Part shown: piece after piece, positions 14,479-23,653 of the stretch
Numbering within the stretch: the stretch's first letter is position 1
Layout of the letters: each line of letters opens with the position of its first letter
DNA from: an uncultured Flavobacteriaceae bacterium
Lineage (GTDB): Bacteria > Bacteroidota > Bacteroidia > Flavobacteriales > Flavobacteriaceae
Assembly: GCA_938073895.1 (NCBI GenBank)
Contig: CALJFB010000025.1
Span: forward strand, 1 to 50,757
DNA length: 50,757 nt
Reading direction: 5' to 3'
Notes under the pieces: generated by a model
What the model was told of the DNA's origin: nothing
Database searches by the model: none
What the model saw: only the letters and a program-made list of their open reading frames with translations
Made by a program: the position numbers and the translations under genes

Positions 14479-16323
14479 TTATTTTAATAACTGTTTTCCC
14501 CACGATTTAATTCTCATGTGGGCTAGAAGTATTGTGTCTGTAAACGAAAACTTAAAAGTATTAGATGTTTCTTTAAGTTCTTTTAATTTTGATAAAACTA
14601 CAGCTCTATTTTTATAACTTTCTGGATTAATAGTTAGAAGTGGCTTAGATATGGTGTTTATAAAATTAAATTTTGGAAATTCTGTTTCTAAGCATTTAGC
14701 AATAGAATACGCATCAGAAAACTGGCCTTCTTTATATTTGTGTTTATAACCTAAACCTTCTGGGAAATTTTGATTTGAATTGTCTATAGATGTTGCCCAA
14801 CCAAAATCGAATAAAATAGAAGTGTATAACTTGTTTTGCTTTTCTAATATTATGTTTTCGGGTCTTATATCTCTGTGTAAAACGTTATTTTGGGTTAAAT
14901 CTATTAGTATGTCTAATGTTGATTTTACAGCGTTAATAACATGTCGTTTTTTCCAAAATTTTGGTGTGCTTTTTACATCTGACAGTAAAAGGCCTGTTAT
15001 TTCTGAGATATAAATTTCGGCATCTAATTTAGATTCTATTGTTTTTATAACTTTTGGGAAAAAGGCAGAATTACTTAACGCAGATAGATATGTATTCTCA
15101 TTATTTATTACAGGTTGATTAGCCTTTTTTATGTAAACGCCATTATATCTAAATACTTGTGTAGATATTTTTGTGTTATTAAAATCTATTATAGATTGAC
15201 TTACAAAGTTTTTATATTTATTATAACTAGCTTCTCCATAATTTGTGTAACACGTGTTTTTAGAATTTATAAAAACAGATGTATCTAATGGCGTAGTGAA
15301 GTTATAGTTTTGCGATTCTAGAAAATGAGATAATGCTATGCTGTATTCTTTTTCGGAATCTAATTCTTTAAAATTAGAGAACAAGTTGGTGTCTATTTCT
15401 TTTAACTTCTTAATGTAGTCTTTACCAATTTTAGGTTTATGAATTACTGCATGGTATAACAAAGAATAAAAATGATGCTTTGTATTTGGCGCATAGAATG
15501 TGTTTTTAATTAGTTCTTTACTAGCTAAAATTTCCTTTTCCCATTCTACATCGTAATAATTATCGCCTAAAAACCTAAAATCAAAAGGAACTTGTTCATT
15601 ATTAATATTTATACTGTAATTACATCTATATGCTTGTTTTGGAGACATGTTTTTAGCACCAGTTAAATACGTCATATAGTTTAAATTCTCTACCAAAACG
15701 TCTATGTCTCCGTGACCTTTTACATTATACGCGTCCGGAAGACATTCAAAATTTCTTAAAACTACATAATCTATAGAGTTGTTTAAAACAGTAAATAATT
15801 CTGTTACATCTTTCCAAAATGGAACTCCAGTAATGTTTCTAGTGGTTTTTATTTCTTTCTCTTCGCGCTTAGCATTGTGTTTTACAAACTCTGCTGTGGT
15901 TTGTCCAAATAATAACACTAAATCTTTGTTAGTCTCGAAAGCGTTATCTGATGAATGAATTTTGTGTCCGCCACCAGTTCGTTTTCTATAGCTAGCTTTT
16001 CTATCAAACACATTAGTATTTACAGTACTAGTTCCAGAAGTAGTTTCTCTTTTTGTTAGTTGTGGATTTTTATCCTCGAAAACAACCAAAATAAAGTTTC
16101 CATCTCCACAATGTTTAATTTTTTTTGATATAATTTTATTAAAACTGCTTAGTGTTCTAAAAAATTGAGAATGAGAATAAAATCGCTTTAAATTAGAATG
16201 AAAATAAGATTTATTCCAATTAATATTAAAAACATTTAGAATATTGAAATTTGTATCAATATCGTTTAAAATAAACTCTTTTTGATCAAGACCTTTATTC
16301 CATATTATAAGTGTATGAATCAT
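14479..16323 (-). CDS. nucleotidyltransferase-like / kinase-like fusion in surface-glycan cluster
   Basis: A 614-residue soluble protein with three parts. Residues 1-160 are unassigned (a TGGGHKIHSSDNAFE segment near 116). Residues about 165-300 look like a nucleotidyltransferase-fold domain, with GHGDIDVLVENL (Gly205, Asp206, Asp208) as the metal motif, and FDFRFLGDNYYDVEWEKEIL. Residues about 385-560 resemble a protein-kinase fold: VLHRDIRPENII (His483, Asp485, Asn490) and LFDFGWATS (Asp506). A clear glycine loop is not seen, and YIKKANQ may hold the ATP-binding Lys. It is likely a sugar kinase/transferase for the glycan made by its neighbours; the substrate is not known. It starts 10 bases after the stop of the glycosyltransferase at 16334. 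Confidence 0.7.
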   Translation of the reverse strand: MIHTLIIWNKGLDQKEFILNDIDTNFNILNVFNINWNKSYFHSNLKRFYSHSQFFRTLSSFNKIISKKIKHCGDGNFILVVFEDKNPQLTKRETTSGTSTVNTNVFDRKASYRKRTGGGHKIHSSDNAFETNKDLVLLFGQTTAEFVKHNAKREEKEIKTTRNITGVPFWKDVTELFTVLNNSIDYVVLRNFECLPDAYNVKGHGDIDVLVENLNYMTYLTGAKNMSPKQAYRCNYSININNEQVPFDFRFLGDNYYDVEWEKEILASKELIKNTFYAPNTKHHFYSLLYHAVIHKPKIGKDYIKKLKEIDTNLFSNFKELDSEKEYSIALSHFLESQNYNFTTPLDTSVFINSKNTCYTNYGEASYNKYKNFVSQSIIDFNNTKISTQVFRYNGVYIKKANQPVINNENTYLSALSNSAFFPKVIKTIESKLDAEIYISEITGLLLSDVKSTPKFWKKRHVINAVKSTLDILIDLTQNNVLHRDIRPENIILEKQNKLYTSILFDFGWATSIDNSNQNFPEGLGYKHKYKEGQFSDAYSIAKCLETEFPKFNFINTISKPLLTINPESYKNRAVVLSKLKELKETSNTFKFSFTDTILLAHMRIKSWGKQLLK

Positions 16324-16333
16324 TTATTTTTAT

Positions 16334-17284
16334 TTAAATATTGAAAACTGTTTTAACCCAATGCTCTAAAGTGTATTTGTAATAAATAGCTTCTGGAATT
16401 GGTTGGTAATTAGTTGTAAAAAAAGTGGTTGGTATTGTATTAGTAAATGCAATGTTATTAGCATTGTAAAAATTGTAATTCTCAACGTTTTTATTGTTGG
16501 TAATAATTTTTTTGTTAAGCGCTAAAGCTTCAAAAAATCTAAAACTTAATCCAGTTTGTTTGTCTCTAATTAAATCTATTATAACTTTAGAACTGCTGTA
16601 AAAATCTAATAATTGGGCTTGATTAAGTTTTGTGTTACCAAAATCTATAAAATTACTATGTAATTTACTTAACGGATTTATATGTTTTGGTTTTCCTATA
16701 ATTTTAAATTTATAGTTTATGTTTTTTGCCTTTAAATCTTTTGCTAAATCTAAAAGTTCTGGAAATCTATCGTCGCAAGAACCTACATAAACCGCATCAA
16801 AAGTATTAGGAGTTTCTTCTATTTTTTTAGGTAAATAAATGTAGTTAGACGTTTCTTTAAAACCGTAAGTAGCAATATCTTTTTTGTCAAAAGAAAATAT
16901 AGTGTCAAAAACGCCATTTAATAAATGATTAACAGGACATCTTTCTGTGCTATCGTACAAATAGGCAATATATTTAGTGCACCTTTTTTTAATTTTTAAA
17001 TGAAACTCTAAGTCTATAACCTCTGGATTTATAACTAATATTTGATCTTGCGGTCCATATTGGTCTAATTGATCTATAATATATTGCTGTCTTCTAATTT
17101 TTTTTAGATTTTTTCCCGTAAAAATTTTACTAAATGCATTGGTAATTTTATCTTTAATACTGGCATGTTGATAACCATCAATCTTAATATGATGACTAAC
17201 ATAATTCATCTTATTTAAGGTTGAAACAATATGTTTATCATAATTCCAATGATCAAAACTTACCACACAGATTTTTTGAGACAT
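16334..17284 (-). CDS. GT-B-type glycosyltransferase (CgeB/RfaS-like)
   Basis: The protein has 316 residues, with no membrane helix. The C-terminal half has the shape of a GT-B donor domain: YVGSCDDRFPELLDLAKDL, FKIIGKPKH, DFYSSSKVIIDLI, and GLSFRFFEALALNKKIITNN, where the Arg-Phe-Phe-Glu replaces the usual E-x7-E region. A match to CgeB-like spore/LPS glycosyltransferases is the best guess. The donor and acceptor are unknown. It is divergent from the gene at 17367 and leads the two- or three-gene minus-strand transcript with 14479 and 13918. Confidence 0.75.
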   Translation of the reverse strand: MSQKICVVSFDHWNYDKHIVSTLNKMNYVSHHIKIDGYQHASIKDKITNAFSKIFTGKNLKKIRRQQYIIDQLDQYGPQDQILVINPEVIDLEFHLKIKKRCTKYIAYLYDSTERCPVNHLLNGVFDTIFSFDKKDIATYGFKETSNYIYLPKKIEETPNTFDAVYVGSCDDRFPELLDLAKDLKAKNINYKFKIIGKPKHINPLSKLHSNFIDFGNTKLNQAQLLDFYSSSKVIIDLIRDKQTGLSFRFFEALALNKKIITNNKNVENYNFYNANNIAFTNTIPTTFFTTNYQPIPEAIYYKYTLEHWVKTVFNI

Positions 17285-17298
17285 AATTTAATTTTATA

Positions 17299-17306
17299 CA
17301 AAAGTA
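17299..17306 (-). promoter_or_regulatory. -7 element for the glycosyltransferase at 16334
   Basis: The complement reads TACTTTTG, a TAnnTTTG match, 14 bases before the ATG at 17284. No clear -33. Confidence 0.4.
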
Positions 17307-17327
17307 ATATATTCTATTTGAGTTTGC

Positions 17328-17335
17328 TATTTTTG
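17328..17335 (+). promoter_or_regulatory. -7 element for the three-gene glycan operon
   Basis: TATTTTTG matches TAnnTTTG, 31 bases before the ATG at 17367. It forms a divergent pair with the minus-strand box at 17299. Confidence 0.4.
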
Positions 17336-17366
17336 AAGAATATCCAAAGAAAACACTATTTCAAAG

Positions 17367-18272
17367 ATGAAAAAAATACATGTTGGTTTTTTATTGTCAT
17401 ATGATTACGAAAAATTAAAATTTTCTATTCCACCAGTTTATGATAAAGCGGATAAAATTTATTTAGCCTTAGATATAGAGTTCAGAACTTGGAAAGGCAA
17501 TACATTTAAAGTTGATGACAGTTTTTACAAATGGATTGAAAAGTTTGATGTAGATAAAAAAATCGTTTTTTTTAGAGGTAATTTTTATATTCCCGAATTA
17601 AATACTTTACAAAACGATACAAGAGAACGCTACTTATTGGCTCAAGAAATGGGTATAGGAAATTGGCTTGTTCAAGTAGATGCAGACGAGATTTTTATTG
17701 ATTTTAATGCTTTTGTACAAACTTTAAGAAAACATGATAAATATTTAGATTCACCCGAAAAAAATCCAATTCAAATAGCAGGTTTTCTTATAAATATCTA
17801 TAAGTATTTAGACAATGGAATTCTATACGTAAACGAGCCAACTAAGGTTATGTTAGCCACAAATTACCCTAATTATAAACGCGCTAGAAATACAAAACAA
17901 CGTGTTATTTATACCAATAATATACTGTTGCATGAGTGTTTGTCTAGAACTGAAGAAGATTTGAAATTTAAATTAGAAAATTGGGGGCATAGTCATGAAA
18001 TTAATAGTGAGTTTTTACATAAATGGAGAAAAGCAAACGAAATTAATTATAAAGATTTAAAAAACTTATTTTATTTAGATCCCAAAATCTGGAAAGGTTT
18101 AGGTTATTTACCTTCAAAAAAATTAGATAAAATAAGAGAATTAGTAAAAAAAGACGATAATTTAAAAGTGAAACAATTTTTTTTAAATAAAAAGAATTTT
18201 GGGCAATGGTTTAAGTTTTTAAAAATATTTGTAAAGCAAAACGTTACATTTGAATCTTATTTTTTAAAATGA
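17367..18272 (+). CDS. glycosyltransferase, GT-A type (GT2-like)
   Basis: The protein has 301 residues. It starts like a GT-A enzyme (HVGFLLSYDYEKLKFSI ... ADKIYLALDIEFR) and has the metal motif VDADEIF (Asp105 to Glu108) in the sequence WLVQVDADEIFIDF. No membrane helix. It is the first gene of a plus-strand operon: the next gene overlaps it by 4 bases (ATGA) and the third overlaps that by 8. Together they would add sugars to, and phosphorylate, a surface glycan. The exact sugar is not known. Confidence 0.8.
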   Translation: MKKIHVGFLLSYDYEKLKFSIPPVYDKADKIYLALDIEFRTWKGNTFKVDDSFYKWIEKFDVDKKIVFFRGNFYIPELNTLQNDTRERYLLAQEMGIGNWLVQVDADEIFIDFNAFVQTLRKHDKYLDSPEKNPIQIAGFLINIYKYLDNGILYVNEPTKVMLATNYPNYKRARNTKQRVIYTNNILLHECLSRTEEDLKFKLENWGHSHEINSEFLHKWRKANEINYKDLKNLFYLDPKIWKGLGYLPSKKLDKIRELVKKDDNLKVKQFFLNKKNFGQWFKFLKIFVKQNVTFESYFLK

Positions 18273-19072
18273 AAAAGAATACAAGCACATTAATAATAGC
18301 TACGTATAATTGGCCAGAAGCTTTAGACTTGGTTTTAAAAAGCGCGTTAGAACAAAAACAATTACCAAACGAAATTATTATCGCAGATGATGGTTCTACT
18401 CAAGAAACAGAAGCTTTAATAAAAAAATATAAAACCATTTTTTCTATTCCGTTGCATCATATTTGGCAAGAAGATAAAGGCTTTAGAAAATCCCATGTTT
18501 TAAATAAAGCCATTGCAAAAGCTAAAGGAAATTATATTATTCAAGTAGATGGAGATTGTATCATGCATACTAATTTTATAAAAGATCATTTAGCCTTTAT
18601 AACACCAAATACCTATTTGTATGGTTCTCGTGTAAATATTCAAGAATTTTATTTAAATACTTTATTTAAGACTAAAAAAATCAAATTTAATTTGTTTTCA
18701 AAAGGTATAAAAAAACGCACACGTTCCATTTATTCTCCTTTTTTAAGTAGTTTTTATAAAATACAAACTTATTTTTCTAACAATTTTAGAGGTTGTAATA
18801 CGTCATTTTTTAAATCAGATTTTATAGCTGTAAATGGTTATAACGAAGCAATTACTGGTTGGGGTCAAGAAGATAGCGAGTTAATGTTACGTATGCACAA
18901 TAAAGGTGTAAAAGCAAAACGCTTACGTTATCGTGGTATTGTTTTTCATATTTGGCATCAAGAAAAATCCAAAGATAGAGTAGAAGCTAATAGCTTTATA
19001 GAGCAAGACACTATTAAAAATAAAATTGTTTGGACAACAAATGGAGTAGATAAATATTTAAAACATGCGTAA
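18269..19072 (+). CDS. family 2 glycosyltransferase
   Basis: The protein has 267 residues. A typical GT2 N-terminus (TLIIATYNWPEALDLVLKS) is followed by the nucleotide motif ADDGS (39-43), the metal motif VDGDC (93-97) and, in the acceptor half, GWGQEDSELMLRM, a pattern found in the galactosyltransferase-like C-terminal part. It overlaps both neighbours in the operon, which indicates translational coupling. Confidence 0.9.
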   Translation: MKKNTSTLIIATYNWPEALDLVLKSALEQKQLPNEIIIADDGSTQETEALIKKYKTIFSIPLHHIWQEDKGFRKSHVLNKAIAKAKGNYIIQVDGDCIMHTNFIKDHLAFITPNTYLYGSRVNIQEFYLNTLFKTKKIKFNLFSKGIKKRTRSIYSPFLSSFYKIQTYFSNNFRGCNTSFFKSDFIAVNGYNEAITGWGQEDSELMLRMHNKGVKAKRLRYRGIVFHIWHQEKSKDRVEANSFIEQDTIKNKIVWTTNGVDKYLKHA

Positions 19073-19823
19073 AGTAATAAACTCAATATATATAAAGTAT
19101 ACCAAAACTCTAGACGATTTTATTTTAAATTTTGATTCTAAAGGCCAAGATTACGGCGATCAAGACAGAAATAGCTTAAAATTATTTACTTTAAATGACA
19201 CAGTTTTAAACGCTAAGTCTTTTAAAGTTCCTAATTTGATTAATAAAATTGCATATCGGTTTTTTAGAAAAAGCAAAGCACAACGTTCTTTTGAATATGC
19301 TAATAAATTACAAGAATTAAATATTGGAACACCACAACCTGTAGCTTTTTACGAATTTAAAAACGTTTTTACTTTCGGGAAAAGTTATTATTTAAGTCAG
19401 CATTTAGATTACGATATTACTTACAGAGAATTAACTACAGATTTTACAATTCCAAATTACGAAGCTATTTTAAGAGCTTTTACTCGTTTTACGTTTACGC
19501 TACACGAGAATCAAGTTAATTTTTTAGACCATTCTCCAGGAAATACATTAATAGAATATAATAATGGCGATTATAAATTTTATTTAGTTGATTTAAATAG
19601 AATGAATTTTGGTGAATTATCTTTTAACGAGCGCATAAAAAACTTTGCTAAACTTACCATACATAAATCTATGGTAGAGATAATGAGCCATGAATATGCA
19701 AAATGTATAAATGCAGATAAAACCGAAGTTTTTAACTTAATGTGGACATACACAAACGAGTTTCAAGAGAAATTTCACAGAAAAAGACGCTTAAAAAAGA
19801 CGCTTAAATTTTGGAAAAAGTAG
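19065..19823 (+). CDS. LPS kinase-like protein (Kdo/WaaP family)
   Basis: Predicted to phosphorylate a sugar of the LPS core. The protein has 252 residues with a kinase-like order: an N-terminal lobe (SFKVPNLINKIAYRFFRKSK, with Lys54 or Lys69 as candidates for ATP contact), the catalytic loop FLDHSPGNTLI (Asp155, Asn160) and the metal-binding LVDLNRM (Asp176). Kdo kinase and WaaP share these features; I cannot decide between them. It is the last gene of the plus-strand operon and runs into the convergent operon after 23 bases, with no clear terminator between. Confidence 0.85.
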   Translation: MRKVINSIYIKYTKTLDDFILNFDSKGQDYGDQDRNSLKLFTLNDTVLNAKSFKVPNLINKIAYRFFRKSKAQRSFEYANKLQELNIGTPQPVAFYEFKNVFTFGKSYYLSQHLDYDITYRELTTDFTIPNYEAILRAFTRFTFTLHENQVNFLDHSPGNTLIEYNNGDYKFYLVDLNRMNFGELSFNERIKNFAKLTIHKSMVEIMSHEYAKCINADKTEVFNLMWTYTNEFQEKFHRKRRLKKTLKFWKK

Positions 19824-19846
19824 AATTGTTCTAAAAAAAATAGTAA

Positions 19847-20605
19847 TTATGCTTTGGTTTTCCAGAGCTCGTAAAGTTTAATATACTTTAAAAATGTTAC
19901 GTTGTAGGTTTGTACACAAATTACAAAACCATTTAAGCCATCTAAAAACCCTAACCTTAAAAAGTAGGCTTTAAAAAAGGCCCAAATAGGTCTGTATATT
20001 ATTTTTATTAAAGACGATTTTTTGCCAAGTTTAAAATAAGCTTCAGCTGCAATTGTAGAAAAACGTTCTACTTTTAAATTATGTTCTTTGTAGTCTCTAT
20101 ATATATAATGCAGTAAATTTCCTTTTAAAAAACCGCTTTTTAAACCACTTTTAAGTGTGTAACAATCATGCGGATTAATACCTTTCCATTCTCCGCTGCC
20201 TTTTTTAAATAAGCGTAGTTTTCTATCAGGATACCAATCGGAATGTTTAATCCATTGGCCACAATAATTATTTAATCGGTTAGAATAATAACCATCAAAC
20301 TGCCAATTTTTTTTAACCTTTAAAATAGATGTTTTTAAAGTATCACTTAATGCCTCGTCGCCATCTAAAGACAAAATATAATTGTGGTTTGCTAAATTAA
20401 TTGCATAATTTTTTTGCTCTATATAACCTTCAAATTTATGCTCTATAAAAGTAACTTGGTGTGTGTTGCAAATAGCTTTAGTTTTATCTGTAGAAAAAGA
20501 ATCAACAACAATAATTTCGTCAGCAATACCAACAAGAGATTGTAAACATTTGTCTAAATGTTCCTCTTCATTGTAAGTTATTATAATTGCCGATATTTTA
20601 ATCAT
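19847..20605 (-). CDS. family 2 glycosyltransferase, WaaE/KdtX type
   Basis: The protein has 252 residues. Motifs are ISAIIITYNEEEHLDKCLQS, VVDSFSTDKT (34-43), EQKNYAINLANHNYILSLDG (metal motif DGDE 81-84) and SDWYPDRKLRLFKKGSGEWKG. This last motif is typical of WaaE/KdtX beta-glucosyltransferases that modify the LPS inner core. A hydrophobic patch near the end (FLRLGFLDGLNGFVICVQTY) suggests membrane contact. It follows the GT9 gene after 4 bases. Confidence 0.88.
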   Translation of the reverse strand: MIKISAIIITYNEEEHLDKCLQSLVGIADEIIVVDSFSTDKTKAICNTHQVTFIEHKFEGYIEQKNYAINLANHNYILSLDGDEALSDTLKTSILKVKKNWQFDGYYSNRLNNYCGQWIKHSDWYPDRKLRLFKKGSGEWKGINPHDCYTLKSGLKSGFLKGNLLHYIYRDYKEHNLKVERFSTIAAEAYFKLGKKSSLIKIIYRPIWAFFKAYFLRLGFLDGLNGFVICVQTYNVTFLKYIKLYELWKTKA

Positions 20606-20609
20606 TTTC

Positions 20610-21665
20610 TTATTTAAAAGTCGTTAAAAACTGCTTCAGATTTGGTGTAATATAAGTAGGTTTAAAAGTTTTATAAAGCGCTAAAGCTTCTTTTTTATAA
20701 CTTTTAGCCGATTTGTTTTTGTATAATTCTGGTTTAATATCTTTTAAATGAATAGAAACGTTTTGGCGATTTTCAAATAAATTCCAAGTGTCTTTATCTA
20801 TCCAAGGCGAAAAAATAGTAAATGTAGGAATATTTAAGGCTTTAGCCATATTTATTGCGCCACCTTCATTTCCAATTAATGCTGTACAATGATGAGTTAA
20901 TGCTAGAAATTCTCTTAAACTTTTTCCAAAAAGATCTATAAAAATATGCTTTTTGGTTTCTTCATTACACAAACTGTAAATCTGTTTCACATCATCTATT
21001 TGGTTTGGTATATAATTAAATAATAACTGACCTTTGGTTTGCTCTACTATAGTATCCAAGAGTCTTGCCATATATTCAAAAGGATAGGTTTTGTTGTGTC
21101 CACTACCTAAAACACCAATCATGTAAATTGGTTGGTTAAAATCCAAGTTGTGTTGCTCCAAAAGTGCTTTACTATTCTTAATTTCTTGAGTTGTTAAATG
21201 AATTTTTGGAATAGCTAATTCTTCATTAATTCCAAGAGGTTTAAGTAGTAATAATCGGTTTTTAATAGCTAAGTTTTTTAGGCCTTCAGATTCTTTATAA
21301 CGTATTATATTGTTGGTGTAAATCCAATTGGTATACCATTTAGCATAAGATATTTTTTTATCTGATTTGCTGTAATATGTAATAATATTACTAGATATTT
21401 TAGAATAAACATCTATAACAATATCATAGTTGTTTTTTGCGGTTTGTTTGGCAAACTCAAATAGGACTCTTTTATTAGCTTCTGATTGTTTAGAGAATAA
21501 GATTAAATTATTAATAAACGGATTATTCTCTACAACTGGTGCAGTATGGCTATTTATTAAATAATCTAATGTAGCTTCTGGATATTTTTTACGCAAGACC
21601 TCAAACAAAATACTACTAGTAAGTACATCGCCAATCATTTTTTGCTGTATAACTAGTATTTTCAT
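20610..21665 (-). CDS. GT9 (heptosyltransferase-type) glycosyltransferase
   Basis: The protein has 351 residues. It starts MKILVIQQKMIGDVLTSSIL as GT9 enzymes do (nucleotide sugar and LPS-core heptosyltransferases), and has the donor-site segment ALIGNEGGAINMAKALNIPT followed by FTIFSPWIDKDTWN. Whether it moves heptose or another sugar cannot be said from sequence. Its first codons overlap the end of the phosphotransferase gene at 21662 by 4 bases. Confidence 0.88.
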   Translation of the reverse strand: MKILVIQQKMIGDVLTSSILFEVLRKKYPEATLDYLINSHTAPVVENNPFINNLILFSKQSEANKRVLFEFAKQTAKNNYDIVIDVYSKISSNIITYYSKSDKKISYAKWYTNWIYTNNIIRYKESEGLKNLAIKNRLLLLKPLGINEELAIPKIHLTTQEIKNSKALLEQHNLDFNQPIYMIGVLGSGHNKTYPFEYMARLLDTIVEQTKGQLLFNYIPNQIDDVKQIYSLCNEETKKHIFIDLFGKSLREFLALTHHCTALIGNEGGAINMAKALNIPTFTIFSPWIDKDTWNLFENRQNVSIHLKDIKPELYKNKSAKSYKKEALALYKTFKPTYITPNLKQFLTTFK

Positions 21666-23551
21666 TGTTTGTCTAGCGTTAAGGTGTTATTTATTAAGTT
21701 GTTGTTAAACGACTGAATATAAGGTTTTAATTGCGTTTCTAGTTGTTTAACTAAGTTGGTGTTTTTTGCTATTATATTATTTCTAAATGCAATATCTGTT
21801 TTGTAATTATATAATTCTATTGTTTTTGTGCCATCAAAAATAAAGTAATAGTCGCCTATAATGGCGTGATACATGTTGTTAATGTAGTTAATAATAATAT
21901 GATTCTTATTATTAAAGCTATTACCATAGCTTACAAAAGGCTTATTGTAATTTAAATAATCTAAAACACTTGGTAGAATATCTATTTGTTGAAAGTTTTT
22001 TTTGCTTTCACCTTTAAAATTAGGAGCTTCAGGATCAAAAAACAAAACAGGAATAGTGTATTGTTGCAGTTTAGACTTGTAAGTGCCTTTTTCTGCAATA
22101 GAGCAGTGGTCTGCTGTAATTACAAATAAGGTGTTTTTATACCAATCCTGCTTTTTAGCTTCATTAAAAAAACGTTTTAAAGCATAATCTGTATAACCAA
22201 CTGTTTCAAAAAACATGGTATTTCCTTTATCAAATTTTCCTTTGTGTTTTTCGGGCATTATAAAAGGAATGTGAGACGATATTGTAAAAATACTAGAGAA
22301 AAAAGGTTCTTTAAAAGTGATTAATTTTTCATTAAAAAATTGAAGAAATTCTTCGTCAAATATACCCCATTTTCCATCGTAATCACCTTTGTAGGGATAT
22401 TGATCTTTTCCGTAATATTTATCGAAACCAGCAATAGTTGCATATTGATCAAAATTCTGACTACCATTAAAAGCACCATGAAAAAAAGAGGTATTATAAC
22501 CTTCTTTTTTTAAGATAATAGGTAAACTTTCTATAGTATTAAAGGCGTAAGAAGACGTTACAAAATTCTCTCCAATAATACTTGGAATTCCAGAGATTAC
22601 TGAAGGCAATGCTGCTGCAGATACACGACCATTAGCAAAACCATTTTTAAAATATAATGATTTACCAATTAAAGAATCTAAAAATGGCGTGTTTCCTATT
22701 TTTTTGTTAGAATAACTTACGTTTTCATCTCCAAAACTTTCAAGAATTATAATCACAACATTTTTTTTCTTAAAAGGAATACTGTCTGTGTAATTTTTTA
22801 TTGGCGAATACAAAGATTTAAGTGTCTTAGTATCGTAAAAATTTAAGGGTTTTAAATCTTTTTTTCTGTTTATAGTTTTAAGTACACAAAATGGTGTATT
22901 TAAAACAATAGGCGTGTTATTTGCAGTAGCGTAGTTAACGGCATCAACACGTCTTAAAGGTTTGCGTTGTAATCCACCACGACCAATTATAATAATACTT
23001 ACTGCAAATAATAAAAATAAACCAATTTGTTTAAGGTTAATTGCTAAGGTTGTTTTTTTAGTGTTTAATTTAAATTCTGTTTTAGGAATAAATTTATAAA
23101 ACGCAAATGCAAACAAAATACCACACAAAAAAACGTACCAATAACGCGCCATAAAAGATGGTAATAAACCCGCAATTTCTTGCTCCATTCCATTCGCGGT
23201 TATTAAACTAAATGTGCTTCGCTTACCTGTAAATTCGTAATAAATAAAATCTACAAAATTGCTAAGTAAGCAAATGGTATTTATAACATAAAATGCCCAT
23301 TTTAAAATATTTTGGTAAAGGTTTTTGTATTTAAATTTTCCAGGAATAGCATGGGCTAAAATAATAAGACTATTGGTGTAAAATATTACAGATAAATCAA
23401 ACCTTATTCCGCCAACAAATGCTTTTAAACCATATCCATTAAAACTATTCCATTGAAATAAAACAAAAAGTACTCTTAAAATACTGTATGCCATAAGTAG
23501 ATACAATAAGCGTTTTAAGAGTAAAAGAATACTTTTTTTATAATTCCCCAT
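21662..23551 (-). CDS. LTA-synthase-like membrane phosphotransferase
   Basis: Sulfatase-fold enzyme, 629 residues, with about five N-terminal membrane helices (to residue 195) and a large periplasmic domain. The fold is shown by IIILESFGDENVS (metal Glu271), NGRVSAAALPSVISGIPS (nucleophile Ser311 in place of the usual Thr), a THIPF-like SSHIPFIMP segment and FVITADHCSIAEKG (Asp-His metal pair). Relatives transfer phosphoglycerol or phosphoethanolamine to surface glycans. It heads a minus-strand operon with GT9 and the WaaE-type transferase, consistent with decoration of the same LPS core. Confidence 0.87.
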   Translation of the reverse strand: MGNYKKSILLLLKRLLYLLMAYSILRVLFVLFQWNSFNGYGLKAFVGGIRFDLSVIFYTNSLIILAHAIPGKFKYKNLYQNILKWAFYVINTICLLSNFVDFIYYEFTGKRSTFSLITANGMEQEIAGLLPSFMARYWYVFLCGILFAFAFYKFIPKTEFKLNTKKTTLAINLKQIGLFLLFAVSIIIIGRGGLQRKPLRRVDAVNYATANNTPIVLNTPFCVLKTINRKKDLKPLNFYDTKTLKSLYSPIKNYTDSIPFKKKNVVIIILESFGDENVSYSNKKIGNTPFLDSLIGKSLYFKNGFANGRVSAAALPSVISGIPSIIGENFVTSSYAFNTIESLPIILKKEGYNTSFFHGAFNGSQNFDQYATIAGFDKYYGKDQYPYKGDYDGKWGIFDEEFLQFFNEKLITFKEPFFSSIFTISSHIPFIMPEKHKGKFDKGNTMFFETVGYTDYALKRFFNEAKKQDWYKNTLFVITADHCSIAEKGTYKSKLQQYTIPVLFFDPEAPNFKGESKKNFQQIDILPSVLDYLNYNKPFVSYGNSFNNKNHIIINYINNMYHAIIGDYYFIFDGTKTIELYNYKTDIAFRNNIIAKNTNLVKQLETQLKPYIQSFNNNLINNTLTLDKQ

Positions 23552-23653
23552 AAGTTTTAAATCTTAGTTTTTAAGTCTACGCAAATCTTGGATTAAATTT
23601 AATTTCCTAATAGAATTAGCCTCTTTCGTCAAAAATTTTTGTTGTTAAAAAAA

